Shown here in pieces: positions 7,929-16,634 of a stretch of DNA of 48,155 nt; the first letter of the stretch is position 1, and every line of letters begins with the position of its first letter. This stretch comes from an uncultured Craurococcus sp. (GTDB taxonomy: Bacteria > Pseudomonadota > Alphaproteobacteria > Acetobacterales > Acetobacteraceae). Under the pieces are notes generated by a model. The model did no database searches. It saw nothing but the letters and a program-made list of their open reading frames with translations, and had not been told where the DNA came from. Location: the NCBI GenBank assembly GCA_902805545.1, contig CADCTD010000124.1:1-48155 (forward strand), written 5' to 3'. The translations under genes were made by a program, and so were the position numbers.

Positions 7929-8981
7929 CTAGCCCTCGACCAGCCCCAGCCCGTTCAGCCCCGGCAGCATCTCCGGCCAGCGGCGCGCCTCGGCGGACTG
8001 GAGCAGGATGCGGGCCCAGGCGACCCAGCCGGACCAGGCGATGCGCTTGTCCCAGGCGACGCCCCAGTCGGCGAGCAGGGCGAGGCCGGCGCCGGCATGG
8101 CGGGCGGCCGCCTCCCAGTCGGCGGCGGCGAGGGCGAGCTGGGCCAGCATCAGCCGGGGCTCGGCGACATAGGGGTTGTGGGCGGCGGCGGCTTCCAGGG
8201 CGCGGCGGGTCGGGTCCGGGCTGGCGACGGGCAGCGAGCGGGTCACGGCCTGCCAGTAGAGCGTCGCGGCGGCGAGCTCGTCGGCGGGGTCGAGCCGCGC
8301 CGTGCAGCGGGCGAAGACGGGGGGCGTGGGGATGCCCCATTCGGGGGGCATCTCCGACAGCGGCACGGCGAGGCGGGAAAGGGTGGAGAGGGCGCTCGCG
8401 GTCGGCTTGAGGGGGCCGGGCCAGAGGGCGGCGGCCCAGTGGTCCTGCACCCGGCGCGGCTTGGAGGGGCCGGGGAAGCCCGGGAACAGCTCGTCCTGCC
8501 AGGAATGCCACTGCTCGGCGATGTCGGCGATGGTGGCGATGGCGAAGACCGCGACATCCTTCGTGCTGAGCAGGATGGCGGGGGCGCCCTCGCGCTCGAG
8601 GACCATGCCCTCCTCCGGGAGGTCGCCCTCCTCGAGGAGGCGGCGGGTGAAGAGGGTGCGGGGCATGGTGCAGAAGAGGTGGACCAGGCGCTCCGCCTCC
8701 TCGCCGAGGGCCTGGCGGAGCGGGGCGCGGTCGGCGAAGAGCTTCAGGTCCACGTATTCGTTGGAATAGACGCTGTGGAAGAGGCCGAGCAGGCGGATCT
8801 CGCGCGGCATGTCCCACAGCGCCAGCGTCCGGTAGAGGCCGAGCAGGTGGTCCTTGAAGGTGCCGGCCTTGTGCCAGTCCTCGCCGGCGGCGCGGGCGAA
8901 GAGGAGATCGAGCAGGGGCGGGAGCCCGGGGTCGATGGCGGCCCAGTCCTCGGCGAGGAGGGGCTTGACGAGCGGGTGCAT
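7929..8981 (-). CDS. DUF6817 (HD-like) domain protein
   Basis: A 350-residue cytoplasmic protein. Residues about 30-105 (HKAGTFKDHLLGLYRTLALW; RLLGLFHSVYSNEYVDLKLF; GEEAERLVHLFC) match DUF6817, an uncharacterised domain with spaced His residues suggestive of an HD-type metal site. The C-terminal third (about 225-350) is Ala-rich and helical, with TPR-like character (PRLMLAQLALAAADWEAAARHAGAGL is its densest part, quoted in two halves as PRLMLAQLALAAADW and EAAARHAGAGL). ATG 8981 overlaps the stop of the ATC-hydrolase gene by 1 nt, so the two are translationally coupled. No function is known; the HD-like reading is inference. Confidence 0.65.
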   Translation of the reverse strand: MHPLVKPLLAEDWAAIDPGLPPLLDLLFARAAGEDWHKAGTFKDHLLGLYRTLALWDMPREIRLLGLFHSVYSNEYVDLKLFADRAPLRQALGEEAERLVHLFCTMPRTLFTRRLLEEGDLPEEGMVLEREGAPAILLSTKDVAVFAIATIADIAEQWHSWQDELFPGFPGPSKPRRVQDHWAAALWPGPLKPTASALSTLSRLAVPLSEMPPEWGIPTPPVFARCTARLDPADELAAATLYWQAVTRSLPVASPDPTRRALEAAAAHNPYVAEPRLMLAQLALAAADWEAAARHAGAGLALLADWGVAWDKRIAWSGWVAWARILLQSAEARRWPEMLPGLNGLGLVEG

Positions 8982-9442
8982 CAGGACTCGACCCGGTAGC
9001 GGAAGTCGCAGTGGGAGGCGCCGCCCATCAGCGTCTGGGTGCGGGCCAGCTTGAGCTTCGGGTCGTAGCCCTCGCAGAAGGCGCCGTCGCGGTTGCAGGA
9101 GAGGACGGCGCCGAGCTCGGCGAGGCCCATGGCGCGGTACATCTCCGAGTATTTGCATCGGGTGACGTTGAAGCCGTAGCTGGTCTCGCTGCGGTCCACG
9201 ACTTCGATGCGCAGCGCGTCGTCGCGGGTCCAGCGCTCCTGGATGGCGATGAAGTGGTCGAGGCTCGGGCCGTCCGGGGCTTCGGCGGCCATCTCGGCGG
9301 CGGCTTCCTTGGCGAGCTTGACGATGGCGCGGGAGAGGATGGCGCGGGCCTGCTCGGGGCCGAGCGCGGCGGCCATCTCCTCGTAGATGCCCCGCGCGAA
9401 GGCGGCTTCGATGCGGCGCTGCTCGAGGATGCCGATGCTCAT
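8981..9442 (-). CDS. L-2-amino-thiazoline-4-carboxylic acid hydrolase-family protein
   Basis: A 153-residue protein matching the ATC hydrolase family. Its conserved C-terminal half includes FNVTRCKYSEMYRAMG, LSCNRDGAFCEGYDPKLKL and LMGGASHCDFRY. The founding enzyme in Pseudomonas opens L-2-amino-thiazoline-4-carboxylate to N-carbamoyl-cysteine, but most members are untested. Four Cys (96, 116, 123, 145) and His144 cluster in the conserved half and could bind a metal or Fe-S centre; that is inference. ATG 9440-9442 was chosen because the sequence upstream is low-complexity Arg/Pro. It is the first gene of a coupled pair with the DUF6817 gene and is divergent from sppA. The partner N-carbamoyl-cysteine amidohydrolase is not in the window. 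Confidence 0.75.
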   Translation of the reverse strand: MSIGILEQRRIEAAFARGIYEEMAAALGPEQARAILSRAIVKLAKEAAAEMAAEAPDGPSLDHFIAIQERWTRDDALRIEVVDRSETSYGFNVTRCKYSEMYRAMGLAELGAVLSCNRDGAFCEGYDPKLKLARTQTLMGGASHCDFRYRVES

Positions 9443-9552
9443 GGGGCGTCTCCGTTCCGGTCGGACCGACGGTAGAGGCACGGGGGCTGGACCGGAAGGC
9501 CAAGCGGGACCAGATGCGGGGCCAGGTGAGCGGCGACGGGAGCGGGACGCGC

Positions 9553-10467
9553 ATGGCACTGGACGCCGATCTGCTGATCGATCGGAGGCGGCTGAAGCGG
9601 CGCCTGGCGCTGTGGCGGGGCTTCGCCCTGCTGCTGGTGCTGGGGGCGGCGCTGGCCTGGTTCGGGCGGGCGGGCGAATTGCCGGGGATCGGGGCAGGGC
9701 GCGTGGAGCGGCTGACCGTCTCGGGCGCCATCAGCGACGACCGCAAGCTGCAGGAGGCGCTCGACCGGCTGGCCAAGGATGCGGGGGTGCGGGCGGTGAT
9801 CGTCGCCATCGACAGCCCGGGCGGGACGGTCGGCGGGGGCGAGGCGCTGCATGCGGCGCTCAGCCGGCTGCGGGCGGCGAAGCCGGTGGTCGCCGTGATG
9901 CGGGGGACGGCGGCCTCGGCGGGCTACATGGCGGCGGTGGCGACGGAGCGGATCTTCGCGCGGGAGTCGACGCTGACGGGGTCGATCGGGGTGATCCTGC
10001 AGACCTTCGACACATCGGAGCTGCTGGCGCGGCTCGGCGTGCGGGGGGAGGCGCTGGTCTCGGGGCCGCTCAAGGCCCAGCCCAATCCCTTCCATCCGCT
10101 CTCGGAGGAGGGGCGGGCGTCGCTGCAGGGCGTGATCGGCGACATGTATGCGCAATTCGTCGAGAAGGTGGCGGCGGGGCGGCGGATGCCGGTCGAGCAG
10201 GTGCGGGGGCTGGCCGATGGGCGGGTCTTCACCGGGCGGCAGGCGCTGGAGGCGGGCCTGGTCGACGCGATCGGCGGCGAGCCGGAGGCCAGGGCCTGGC
10301 TGGCGGCCGAGAAGGGCGTGCCCGCCGACCTCCCCGTGCGGGATATCGAGACCCGCAGCATGGCGGAGCGGGTGGTGGGCGCGGCCTTCGCGTCCCTGGC
10401 GAAAACCGTGATTTCAGAATGGCTTGGCGTTGACGGGCCCGGCCTGCTCTGGCAGCTTCCGCGCTGA
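9553..10467 (+). CDS. sppA: Signal peptide peptidase SppA-type S49 protease
   Basis: A 304-residue short-form S49 peptidase. It has one N-terminal membrane helix (about residues 22-38), then the protease domain with [17 protein letters not shown], the nucleophile Ser in [11 protein letters not shown] (about residue 123) and the general-base Lys in [13 protein letters not shown] (about residue 174). It degrades signal-peptide remnants in the inner membrane. ATG 9553 is preferred over ATG 9514 because the longer form only adds a low-complexity leader. It heads the run sppA-ihfB-lapA-pyrF-trpF, with 19 nt to ihfB, a neighbourhood common in Rhodospirillales. Confidence 0.92.
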   Translation: MALDADLLIDRRRLKRRLALWRGFALLLVLGAALAWFGRAGELPGIGAGRVERLTVSGAISDDRKLQEALDRLAKDAGVRAVIVAIDSPGGTVGGGEALHAALSRLRAAKPVVAVMRGTAASAGYMAAVATERIFARESTLTGSIGVILQTFDTSELLARLGVRGEALVSGPLKAQPNPFHPLSEEGRASLQGVIGDMYAQFVEKVAAGRRMPVEQVRGLADGRVFTGRQALEAGLVDAIGGEPEARAWLAAEKGVPADLPVRDIETRSMAERVVGAAFASLAKTVISEWLGVDGPGLLWQLPR

Positions 10468-10486
10468 GGGGCAGGATGGGGCGGCG

Positions 10487-10813
10487 ATGACCAAGAGCGA
10501 GCTGATCGCGCATCTGGCGGCGGAGAACCCGCATCTGCGCCAGCCGGATATCGAGCTGATCGTGTCGACCATCTTCGAGGAGATCACCGAGGCGCTGACC
10601 CGGGGGGACCGGGTGGAGTTGCGCGGCTTCGGCGCCTTCTCGGCCAAGAAGCGGGACCCGCGGACGGGGCGCAACCCACGCACCGGGGCGGCGGTTCCTG
10701 TCGAGGGCAAGGCCGTGCCCTATTTCAAGCCGGGCAAGGAGCTGCGGGAGCGGGTGAATGGCGGGCAGGTCCCGGCCGCGCCGCGCCCGGCCCGCGCCGC
10801 TGCCAGTTCGTGA
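10487..10813 (+). CDS. ihfB: Integration host factor subunit beta
   Basis: A 108-residue HU/IHF-family DNA-bending protein. [19 protein letters not shown] forms the dimerisation helices. The family signature [20 protein letters not shown] (about residues 46-65) spans the beta-arm, and [15 protein letters not shown] closes the fold. A short Pro/Ala tail ([13 protein letters not shown]) extends beyond the usual end. With IhfA it makes the heterodimer that bends DNA at promoters and recombination sites. Its location between sppA and lapA is typical. It could be confused with HU, but the PRTGRNP(R)T arm and the neighbours support IhfB. Confidence 0.93.
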   Translation: MTKSELIAHLAAENPHLRQPDIELIVSTIFEEITEALTRGDRVELRGFGAFSAKKRDPRTGRNPRTGAAVPVEGKAVPYFKPGKELRERVNGGQVPAAPRPARAAASS

Positions 10814-10826
10814 AGGACCCCCTTTG

Positions 10827-11171
10827 ATGCTGCGATTGATCCTGCTGCTGCCCGTGCTGGTGTTGCTCGTGCTCTTCGGCCTGTCGAACCGGGAGGAGGT
10901 GCTGCTGCGCCTCTGGCCGCTCGACTTCACCTGGGCGACGCCGCTGTCGACCGCGATGCTGATCTTCGCCGCGGTGTTCTTCCTGTGCGGCGCGCTGGTG
11001 GCCTCGACGGCGGGGCTGCGGCACCGGGCGCGGGCGCGGCGGGCGGAGCGGGCGGCGCAGGTGCTGGAGGCGGAGCTCAACGAGTATCGTGCCGCGGCGG
11101 CGCGGCAGATCGGGCCGGTGCCGCAGCCGGCGGGGACCAACCTGGCGCGGCTGCAGCGGCCGGCGGCCTGA
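10827..11171 (+). CDS. lapA: LapA-family (DUF1049) inner-membrane protein
   Basis: A 114-residue protein with two membrane helices (about residues 3-20 and 41-62, the second starting [20 protein letters not shown]). The LapA-type loop [16 protein letters not shown] lies between them, and a charged cytoplasmic helix follows ([20 protein letters not shown]). In E. coli LapA works with LapB to control LpxC and lipopolysaccharide assembly and lies just before pyrF, as here; lapB is missing from this spot. It is 13 nt after ihfB and 1 nt before the pyrF start, so co-expression is likely. Confidence 0.8.
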   Translation: MLRLILLLPVLVLLVLFGLSNREEVLLRLWPLDFTWATPLSTAMLIFAAVFFLCGALVASTAGLRHRARARRAERAAQVLEAELNEYRAAAARQIGPVPQPAGTNLARLQRPAA

Positions 11172-11172
11172 G

Positions 11173-11883
11173 GTGCTGAAGCGTCCCCAAGGGGGGGCCG
11201 AGCGGGTCATACCGGCGATCGACACCGCCGATATGGGGCGGGCGGAGGCGCTGGCGCGGGCGCTGGCGCCGGGCTGCGGGGCGGTGAAGCTCGGGCTCGA
11301 GCTATACGCGGCCTGCGGGCCGGAGGCGGTCCGGCGGGTGGCGCCGGTGGCGCCGGTCTTCCTCGACCTCAAGCTGCATGACATCCCGAATACCGTCGCC
11401 GGGGCGGTGCGGTCGCTGCTGCCGCTCAGGCCGGCGATGCTGACGCTGCACGGGGCGGGCGGGGCGGCGATGATCGCGGCCGCGCGGGAGGCGGCGGAGG
11501 CGGCGGGGGAGGCGAGGCCGATCCTGCTCGCCGTCACCGTGCTGACCAGCCTCGATGCGGGGGCGCTGGCGGAGACGGGTGTCGCGGGCGGGCCGGTGCA
11601 GCAGGTGCTGCGGCTGGCGCGGCTGGCGCTCGGCGCCGGGGCTGATGGGCTGGTCTGCTCGCCGCGCGAGGTCGGGCCGATCCGCGATGCCTTCGGGCAG
11701 GCGCCGGTGCTGGTGGTGCCGGGGGTACGGCCGGCGGGGAGCGCCGCGGGGGACCAGGCAAGGACGGCGACGCCGGCGGAGGCCGTGGCGGCCGGGGCGG
11801 ATTGGATCGTGGTCGGGCGGCCGATTACGGGCGCTGCCGATCCGGTGGCGGCGCTCCGGGCGATCGCCGGGGAGATCGCGTGA
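11173..11883 (+). CDS. pyrF: Orotidine 5'-phosphate decarboxylase
   Basis: A 236-residue TIM-barrel enzyme that decarboxylates OMP to UMP in pyrimidine synthesis. The catalytic Lys/Asp strand is [13 protein letters not shown] (about residues 65-77). Substrate-phosphate strands are [10 protein letters not shown] and [12 protein letters not shown] near the C-terminus. The first strand is VIPAIDTAD, a variant of the usual VALD but with the Asp kept. GTG 11173 was chosen because it lies 1 nt after the lapA stop and gives the family length. It overlaps trpF by 4 nt (GTGA). Confidence 0.94.
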   Translation: MLKRPQGGAERVIPAIDTADMGRAEALARALAPGCGAVKLGLELYAACGPEAVRRVAPVAPVFLDLKLHDIPNTVAGAVRSLLPLRPAMLTLHGAGGAAMIAAAREAAEAAGEARPILLAVTVLTSLDAGALAETGVAGGPVQQVLRLARLALGAGADGLVCSPREVGPIRDAFGQAPVLVVPGVRPAGSAAGDQARTATPAEAVAAGADWIVVGRPITGAADPVAALRAIAGEIA

Positions 11884-12539
11884 TCGAGGTGAAGATCTGC
11901 GGGGTCCGCGATGCGGCGGGCTTCGATGCGGCGGCGGAGGCGGGGGCGGCGATGGTCGGCTTCGTCTTCTATGCGCCCTCGCCGCGGGCGGTGACGCCGG
12001 AGGAGGCCGCGGCGCTGTCGGCGCGGATGGAGGGCGGGCCGGTGCGGGTCGGGCTCTTCGTCGATCCGACCGATGAGGAGATCGCGGCGGTGCTGGCCGC
12101 GGTGCCGCTCGGGCTGATCCAACTGCATGGGGCGGAGAGCCCGGCGCGGTGCGCGGCGATCCGCGCCAGGTTCGGGGTGCCGGTGATGAAGGCGGTCGGC
12201 ATCGGCGGCGAGGCGGATTTCGCGGCGCTCGAGGCCTATGCGCCGGTGGTCGATCGCTTCCTGCTCGATGCCAAGCCGCCGGCGGGGGCGAGCCTGCCGG
12301 GGGGGAATGCGGCGGCCTTCGACTGGGGGCTGACGGCGGGGCGGGTGATTCCCCGCCCCTGGCTGCTGGCAGGGGGGCTGACGCCGGAGACGGTGACGGA
12401 GGCGATCCGGCAGAGCGGGGCGGCGGGGGTGGATGTGTCCTCCGGCGTCGAGCGGGCGCGGGGGGTGAAGGATCCGGGGCGGATCAGGGATTTCGTGGGG
12501 GCGGCGAGGGGGCAGCGCGGAGGCGCATCGGGAGGTTGA
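11880..12539 (+). CDS. trpF: Phosphoribosylanthranilate isomerase
   Basis: A 219-residue TrpF. The catalytic Cys lies in [17 protein letters not shown] (residues 2-18). [19 protein letters not shown] and [10 protein letters not shown] follow. The general-acid Asp lies in [10 protein letters not shown], and the phosphate loop is [11 protein letters not shown] with [11 protein letters not shown]. It converts N-(5-phosphoribosyl)anthranilate to CdRP in tryptophan synthesis. The GTG start overlaps the pyrF stop (GTGA). In most relatives trpB follows directly; here a response-regulator gene and about 1.1 kb intervene. Confidence 0.95.
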   Translation: MIEVKICGVRDAAGFDAAAEAGAAMVGFVFYAPSPRAVTPEEAAALSARMEGGPVRVGLFVDPTDEEIAAVLAAVPLGLIQLHGAESPARCAAIRARFGVPVMKAVGIGGEADFAALEAYAPVVDRFLLDAKPPAGASLPGGNAAAFDWGLTAGRVIPRPWLLAGGLTPETVTEAIRQSGAAGVDVSSGVERARGVKDPGRIRDFVGAARGQRGGASGG

Positions 12540-12749
12540 GGCTGTCGGTCCCGATGGACGACATGGTGCGGCCTTCGGGTGGGACGTCCGGTCGCCGAGC
12601 CGGTGGGCGGGCTTCGAGCCGCTGCTCGGATGTCTCGCCGAGAAGGCGAAATTGATGAAACTATACATGTTCTTAAGGTTGAGAGCCGTATATGATGGGG
12701 CGAGTGACCGCCCCGGCCCCTCGGTGGCGTAACCCAAGGCGCCAAGTCC
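12540..12749 (+). promoter_or_regulatory. Intergenic region with AT-rich promoter-like block before response regulator
   Basis: This 210-bp gap holds no gene that I can see. Positions 12650-12696 are strikingly AT-rich for this genome (AAATTGATGAAACTATACAT, then TTCTTAAGG). They end in TATGAT (12691-12696), a good -10, though no clear -35 is present. GGGGCG (12697-12702) and CGCCCC (12709-12714) form a 6-bp hairpin just downstream. It is probably the promoter of the response-regulator gene. Confidence 0.35.
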
Positions 12750-13307
12750 ATGCCGGCCGACATGCCCCTCGGCGACGCGACCCACCCCAGGCAGGAGCCC
12801 GCCGCGCCCAGGATCCTGGTCGTGGAGGACCAGGCCCTCATCGCCATGCTGATCGACACCATCCTGCGGGAGTGCGGGTACGAGGTCTTCCTCGCCAGAG
12901 ATGGCGAGGAGGCGCTGGCCATGGCGCAGTCGATCGGCGAGCTCTCCGCGGCCGTCGCAGACATCCACCTGCTGGGCCAGTTGGACGGCAAGGCGGTGAT
13001 CCGCAGCCTCCGCCGGGATCGGCCCGGGCTGCCGGTCGTGGTGGTGACCGGCTTCCATCCGGAGGCGCCGGAGGCCAACCTGCGGGGGCTTGGGGGCCCC
13101 ACCGTCCGGCTCAGCAAGCCCTTTGCCGCCGAGGATCTGGTCGCCAGCCTGGCCGATGTGCTCTCCAGCCGGACCGGACGGGCGAGCAACCCGGCAGGCA
13201 GGGCCCCGCTGCGGCGGAACGAGGCGATGCCGGACCCCGTGGGATTGCTGGCTGGCCGTCCTGCTTCGCACCGCTCGAGCAAGCCCGGATCCGACGGACC
13301 CGCCTGA
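12750..13307 (+). CDS. Single-domain response regulator
   Basis: A 185-residue protein with one CheY-like receiver domain (about residues 20-140) and no output domain. Key residues are all present: acidic ED in ILVVEDQALIAMLID, phospho-acceptor Asp71 in AVADIHLLG, Thr in VVVVTGFH and Lys in VRLSKPFAAEDL. The last 45 residues are a disordered Pro/Arg/Ser-rich tail. Such receivers often serve HWE or HisKA_2 kinases or act as phosphate sinks. It lies between trpF and trpB in the same direction, apparently inserted into a normally continuous operon, with its own AT-rich upstream region. No kinase is adjacent. Confidence 0.85.
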   Translation: MPADMPLGDATHPRQEPAAPRILVVEDQALIAMLIDTILRECGYEVFLARDGEEALAMAQSIGELSAAVADIHLLGQLDGKAVIRSLRRDRPGLPVVVVTGFHPEAPEANLRGLGGPTVRLSKPFAAEDLVASLADVLSSRTGRASNPAGRAPLRRNEAMPDPVGLLAGRPASHRSSKPGSDGPA

Positions 13308-13635
13308 TCCGAGCGGCCTGCTCGATCGAGTGGCGGGCGCGGGCGAATGCCGTGAGCCAGGGCGGATGGAAGCCGCGGTGGCGGTGCCAGCCGGGGCCGG
13401 GCTGGATCCACGGGCTCCGGTGGCGGTGGGGAGCCCGTCGGGCCGGGGTTTCTCTCGCCCGGCCGGCAGCACATGTCGCCTGGCCTGCCTCGCCCGATAG
13501 CCCTGGCCCCCCGGTTTGGCCTGCCATGGCCGGGCCGCCGCCGCGGCGCCGACCGGAGCCTGCCGCCCTGGCGATGCCCGGCTTTCCCCCCTGCCCGCGC
13601 TGCTTTATGACGGCGGCCGGACAAGGGGAAAGCCA
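13308..13635. other. Intergenic region before trpB with two stem-loops
   Basis: This 328-bp gap shows no supported gene. It holds a 9-bp perfect hairpin (ACGGGCTCC at 13410-13418 with GGAGCCCGT at 13430-13438) and a 7-bp hairpin (GGCCGGG at 13441-13447 with CCCGGCC at 13458-13464). Either may end the response-regulator transcript or form a trpB leader structure. The only short open frame over them (ATG near 13366 to 13500, 44 codons) has no Trp codons, so a classical trp attenuator is not supported. Confidence 0.4.
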
Positions 13636-14877
13636 GTGAACAAGCCGCTGCCGAACAGCTTCCGCCAGGGCCCGGACGTGCAGGGCCGCTTCGGCCAATT
13701 CGGCGGGCGCTTCGTCGCCGAGACGCTGATGCCGCTGATCCTCGAGGTCGAGCAGGCCTATGAGGCGGCGAAGCGCGATCCGGCCTTCGATGCCGAGTGG
13801 CGCCGGCTGCTGACCCATTATGTCGGGCGGCCGAGCCCGCTCTGGTTCGCGGAGCGGCTGACCAACCATCTTCGTGCGAACAGCGCGAGCGAGGGCCTCG
13901 GGGCCAAGGTCTACTTCAAGCGCGACGAGCTGAACCATACCGGCGCGCACAAGATCAACGCCGTGCTCGGGCAGATCCTGCTGGCGAAGCGCATGGGCAA
14001 GACGCGCATCATCGCCGAGACCGGGGCGGGACAGCACGGCGTGGCGACGGCGACCGTCTGCGCGCTGTTCGACCTGCCCTGCACCGTCTTCATGGGGGCG
14101 ACGGATGTGGAGCGGCAGCAGCCGAACGTGTTTCGGATGAAGCTGCTCGGCGCCGAGGTGATGCCGGTGACGAGCGGGGCGGCGACGCTCAAGGATGCGA
14201 TGAACGAGGCGTTGCGCTACTGGGTCGCCAATGTCGAGGACACCTACTACTGCATCGGCACCGTCGCCGGGCCGCACCCCTACCCGGTGATGGTGCGGGA
14301 CTTCCAGAGCGTCATCGGCGAGGAGGCGAAGCAGCAGATGATGGCGGCCGAGGGGCGGCTGCCGGATGCGCTGGTGGCCGCCATCGGCGGCGGATCGAAC
14401 GCGATGGGGCTGTTCTATCCCTTCCTCGACGATGCTTCCGTCAAGATGTTCGGCGTGGAGGCGGCGGGGCATGGCGTCGAGACGGAGCAGCATGCGGCCT
14501 CGCTGACCAAGGGGCGGCCGGGCGTGCTGCACGGCAACCGCACCTACCTGCTGCAGGATGCGCACGGGCAGATCACCGAGGCGCATTCGATCAGCGCGGG
14601 GCTCGACTATCCGGGCGTCGGGCCGGAGCATTCCTGGCTGCACGAGCTTGGCCGCGTGCAGTATGTGAGCGCGACGGATGACGAGGCGCTGGCCGCCTTC
14701 CAGCTCTGCTCGAAGCTCGAGGGCATCATCCCGGCGCTGGAGCCGGCGCATGCGCTGGCGCATGTGATGCGGCTGGCGCCGACGCGGCCGAAGGACGAGA
14801 TCCTGCTGATGAATCTCTGCGGGCGCGGGGACAAGGACATCTTCACCGTGGCGCGGCATCTGGGAGTGGAGATGTGA
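13636..14877 (+). CDS. trpB: Tryptophan synthase beta chain
   Basis: A 413-residue TrpB1. The N-terminus has [19 protein letters not shown]. The PLP Lys lies in [15 protein letters not shown] (Lys about 106). [16 protein letters not shown] and the phosphate-binding [13 protein letters not shown] (about residue 253) follow. It joins indole and serine to make tryptophan in an alpha2-beta2 complex with TrpA. The GTG 13636 start follows AAAGCC, a modest ribosome-binding region. trpA overlaps its stop by 4 nt (GTGA), giving coupled translation. Confidence 0.97.
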   Translation: MNKPLPNSFRQGPDVQGRFGQFGGRFVAETLMPLILEVEQAYEAAKRDPAFDAEWRRLLTHYVGRPSPLWFAERLTNHLRANSASEGLGAKVYFKRDELNHTGAHKINAVLGQILLAKRMGKTRIIAETGAGQHGVATATVCALFDLPCTVFMGATDVERQQPNVFRMKLLGAEVMPVTSGAATLKDAMNEALRYWVANVEDTYYCIGTVAGPHPYPVMVRDFQSVIGEEAKQQMMAAEGRLPDALVAAIGGGSNAMGLFYPFLDDASVKMFGVEAAGHGVETEQHAASLTKGRPGVLHGNRTYLLQDAHGQITEAHSISAGLDYPGVGPEHSWLHELGRVQYVSATDDEALAAFQLCSKLEGIIPALEPAHALAHVMRLAPTRPKDEILLMNLCGRGDKDIFTVARHLGVEM

Positions 14878-15692
14878 GCCGCATCGCTGCCAAATTCGCG
14901 GCGCTGAAGGCCGAGGGGCGCAAGGCGCTCGTCACCTACCTGCAGGGCTTCGATCCGGACCGGGAGACCTCGCTGGCGCTGCTGCGCGGGCTGCCGGGGG
15001 CGGGGGCGGACCTGCTCGAGCTCGGCGTGCCCTTCACCGACCCGATGGCGGACGGGCCCTCGATCCAGCGGGCGGCGCAGCGGGCGCTGAGGGTGGGGGC
15101 GACCCTGCCGGGCGTGCTGGAGCTGGTGCGGGCGTTCCGCGCCGGCGACGACACGACGCCGGTCGTCCTGATGGGCTACTACAACCCGATCCTCGCCTAT
15201 GGCGTCGACGGCTTCTGCGCGGATGCGGCCGCGGCCGGCGTCGACGGGCTGATCCTCGTCGACCTGCCGCCCGAGGAGGCGGGCGAGATCGAGCCGCAGG
15301 CCCAGGCGGCGGGTATCGACCTCATCCGGCTGGTCGCGCCGACGACGGACGATGCGCGGCTGCCGCGGGTGCTGCAGGCGACCAGCGGCTTCGTCTACTA
15401 CGTCTCGATCACCGGCATCACCGGGACCAGGAGCGCGACGGCGGCCTCGCTGGAGGAGGCGATCCCGCGCATCCGCCGGCATACGGACCTGCCGATCGCC
15501 ATCGGCTTCGGCATCCGCACGCCGCAGCAGGCGGGCGATGCGGCCAGGCTCGCGGATGGGGCGGTGGTGGGGACGGCGCTGGTGGATACGCTGGCGGCCT
15601 CGCTCGACGAGGATGGCAGGGCGCGGCCGGAGACGGTGGGGCTGGTGCTGGAGCAGGTGCGGGCGCTGGCGGGGGCGGTGCGGGCCGGATGA
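14874..15692 (+). CDS. trpA: Tryptophan synthase alpha chain
   Basis: A 272-residue TIM-barrel TrpA that cleaves indole-3-glycerol phosphate to indole. The catalytic Glu lies in [19 protein letters not shown] (about residues 46-64) and the catalytic Asp in [12 protein letters not shown] (about residue 127 on). [12 protein letters not shown] and the phosphate-binding [10 protein letters not shown] follow. The start is GTG, overlapping trpB, and its own stop overlaps accD (ATGA). This chain of overlaps is the usual alphaproteobacterial trpBA-accD-folC order. Confidence 0.96.
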   Translation: MSRIAAKFAALKAEGRKALVTYLQGFDPDRETSLALLRGLPGAGADLLELGVPFTDPMADGPSIQRAAQRALRVGATLPGVLELVRAFRAGDDTTPVVLMGYYNPILAYGVDGFCADAAAAGVDGLILVDLPPEEAGEIEPQAQAAGIDLIRLVAPTTDDARLPRVLQATSGFVYYVSITGITGTRSATAASLEEAIPRIRRHTDLPIAIGFGIRTPQQAGDAARLADGAVVGTALVDTLAASLDEDGRARPETVGLVLEQVRALAGAVRAG

Positions 15693-16624
15693 ACTGGATC
15701 AGCGAATGGGCGCTGCCCAAGATCAAGACGCTGTTCGGCGCGCCGCGGGAGGTGCCGGAGAATCTCTGGCACAAATGCCCGTCCTGCGAGCAGATGATCT
15801 TCCACCGCGACCTCGAGCGGAACCTGCATGTCTGCACCCATTGCGGGCACCACATGCGGGTCGGGGCCCGGGTGCGGCTGGACTACACGCTGGATGCGGG
15901 CTGGGCGCGGATCGAGCTGCCGAAGGCGCCGCAGGACCCGCTGCGGTTCCGTGACCAGCGGCGCTATGTCGAGCGGCTGCGGGAGGCGCAGGCCAAGGCC
16001 GGGCAGGAGGATGCCGTCGTCGTCGCGCATGGGGCGATCGAGGGCAACCGCGTCGTCGCGGCGGCCTTCGAGTTCAGCTTCCTCGGCGGCTCGATGGGCG
16101 CGGGCGTCGGCGAGGCGCTGGTGACGGCGGCGCGGCTGGCGGTCCTGCAGGACTCGCCGCTCGTCGTCTTCACCGCCTCGGGCGGGGCGCGGATGCAGGA
16201 GGGCGCGATCAGCCTGATGCAGATGCCGCGCACCGTCATCGCCACGCGCATGGTGAAGGAGGCGGGGCTGCCCTTCATCGTCGTGCTCTGCGACCCGACG
16301 ACGGGCGGCGTGACGGCGAGCTTCGCCATGCTGGGCGACGTGCAGATCGCCGAGCCGGGGGCGATGATCGGCTTCGCCGGCGCCCGCGTGATCGAGCAGA
16401 CGGTGCGCGAGAAGCTGCCGGAGGGGTTCCAGCGGGCGGAGTACCTGCTGCAGCACGGCATCCTCGACATGGTGGTGCCGCGGGGCGAGATGCGGGCGAC
16501 GCTGGCGCGGCTCATCGGCCTGCTGCGGACGCCGGAGCGGATGGAGGCGCCCGTCGCCGGGACGGCCGAGGCCGGGGCGCTGACGGCACTGCCTGCGCCG
16601 GAAGGGCCGGCCGTCCCGGCATGA
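15689..16624 (+). CDS. accD: Acetyl-CoA carboxylase carboxyltransferase subunit beta
   Basis: A 311-residue AccD. An N-terminal four-Cys zinc ribbon (CPSCEQMIF and VCTHCGHHM, about residues 30-55) is followed by the crotonase-type carboxyltransferase domain. That domain has [27 protein letters not shown] and [16 protein letters not shown]. With AccA it transfers carboxyl from biotin to acetyl-CoA, the first step of fatty-acid synthesis. ATGA overlap with trpA; folC starts 10 nt after its stop. A Pro/Ala tail of about 25 residues closes the protein. Confidence 0.96.
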   Translation: MNWISEWALPKIKTLFGAPREVPENLWHKCPSCEQMIFHRDLERNLHVCTHCGHHMRVGARVRLDYTLDAGWARIELPKAPQDPLRFRDQRRYVERLREAQAKAGQEDAVVVAHGAIEGNRVVAAAFEFSFLGGSMGAGVGEALVTAARLAVLQDSPLVVFTASGGARMQEGAISLMQMPRTVIATRMVKEAGLPFIVVLCDPTTGGVTASFAMLGDVQIAEPGAMIGFAGARVIEQTVREKLPEGFQRAEYLLQHGILDMVVPRGEMRATLARLIGLLRTPERMEAPVAGTAEAGALTALPAPEGPAVPA

Positions 16625-16634
16625 GGCGGCCCGC

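Noticed and set aside
13366..13500. Possible trp leader peptide upstream of trpB
   Set aside because: The 44-codon frame contains no Trp codons, so classical trp attenuation is not supported even though two hairpins overlap it.
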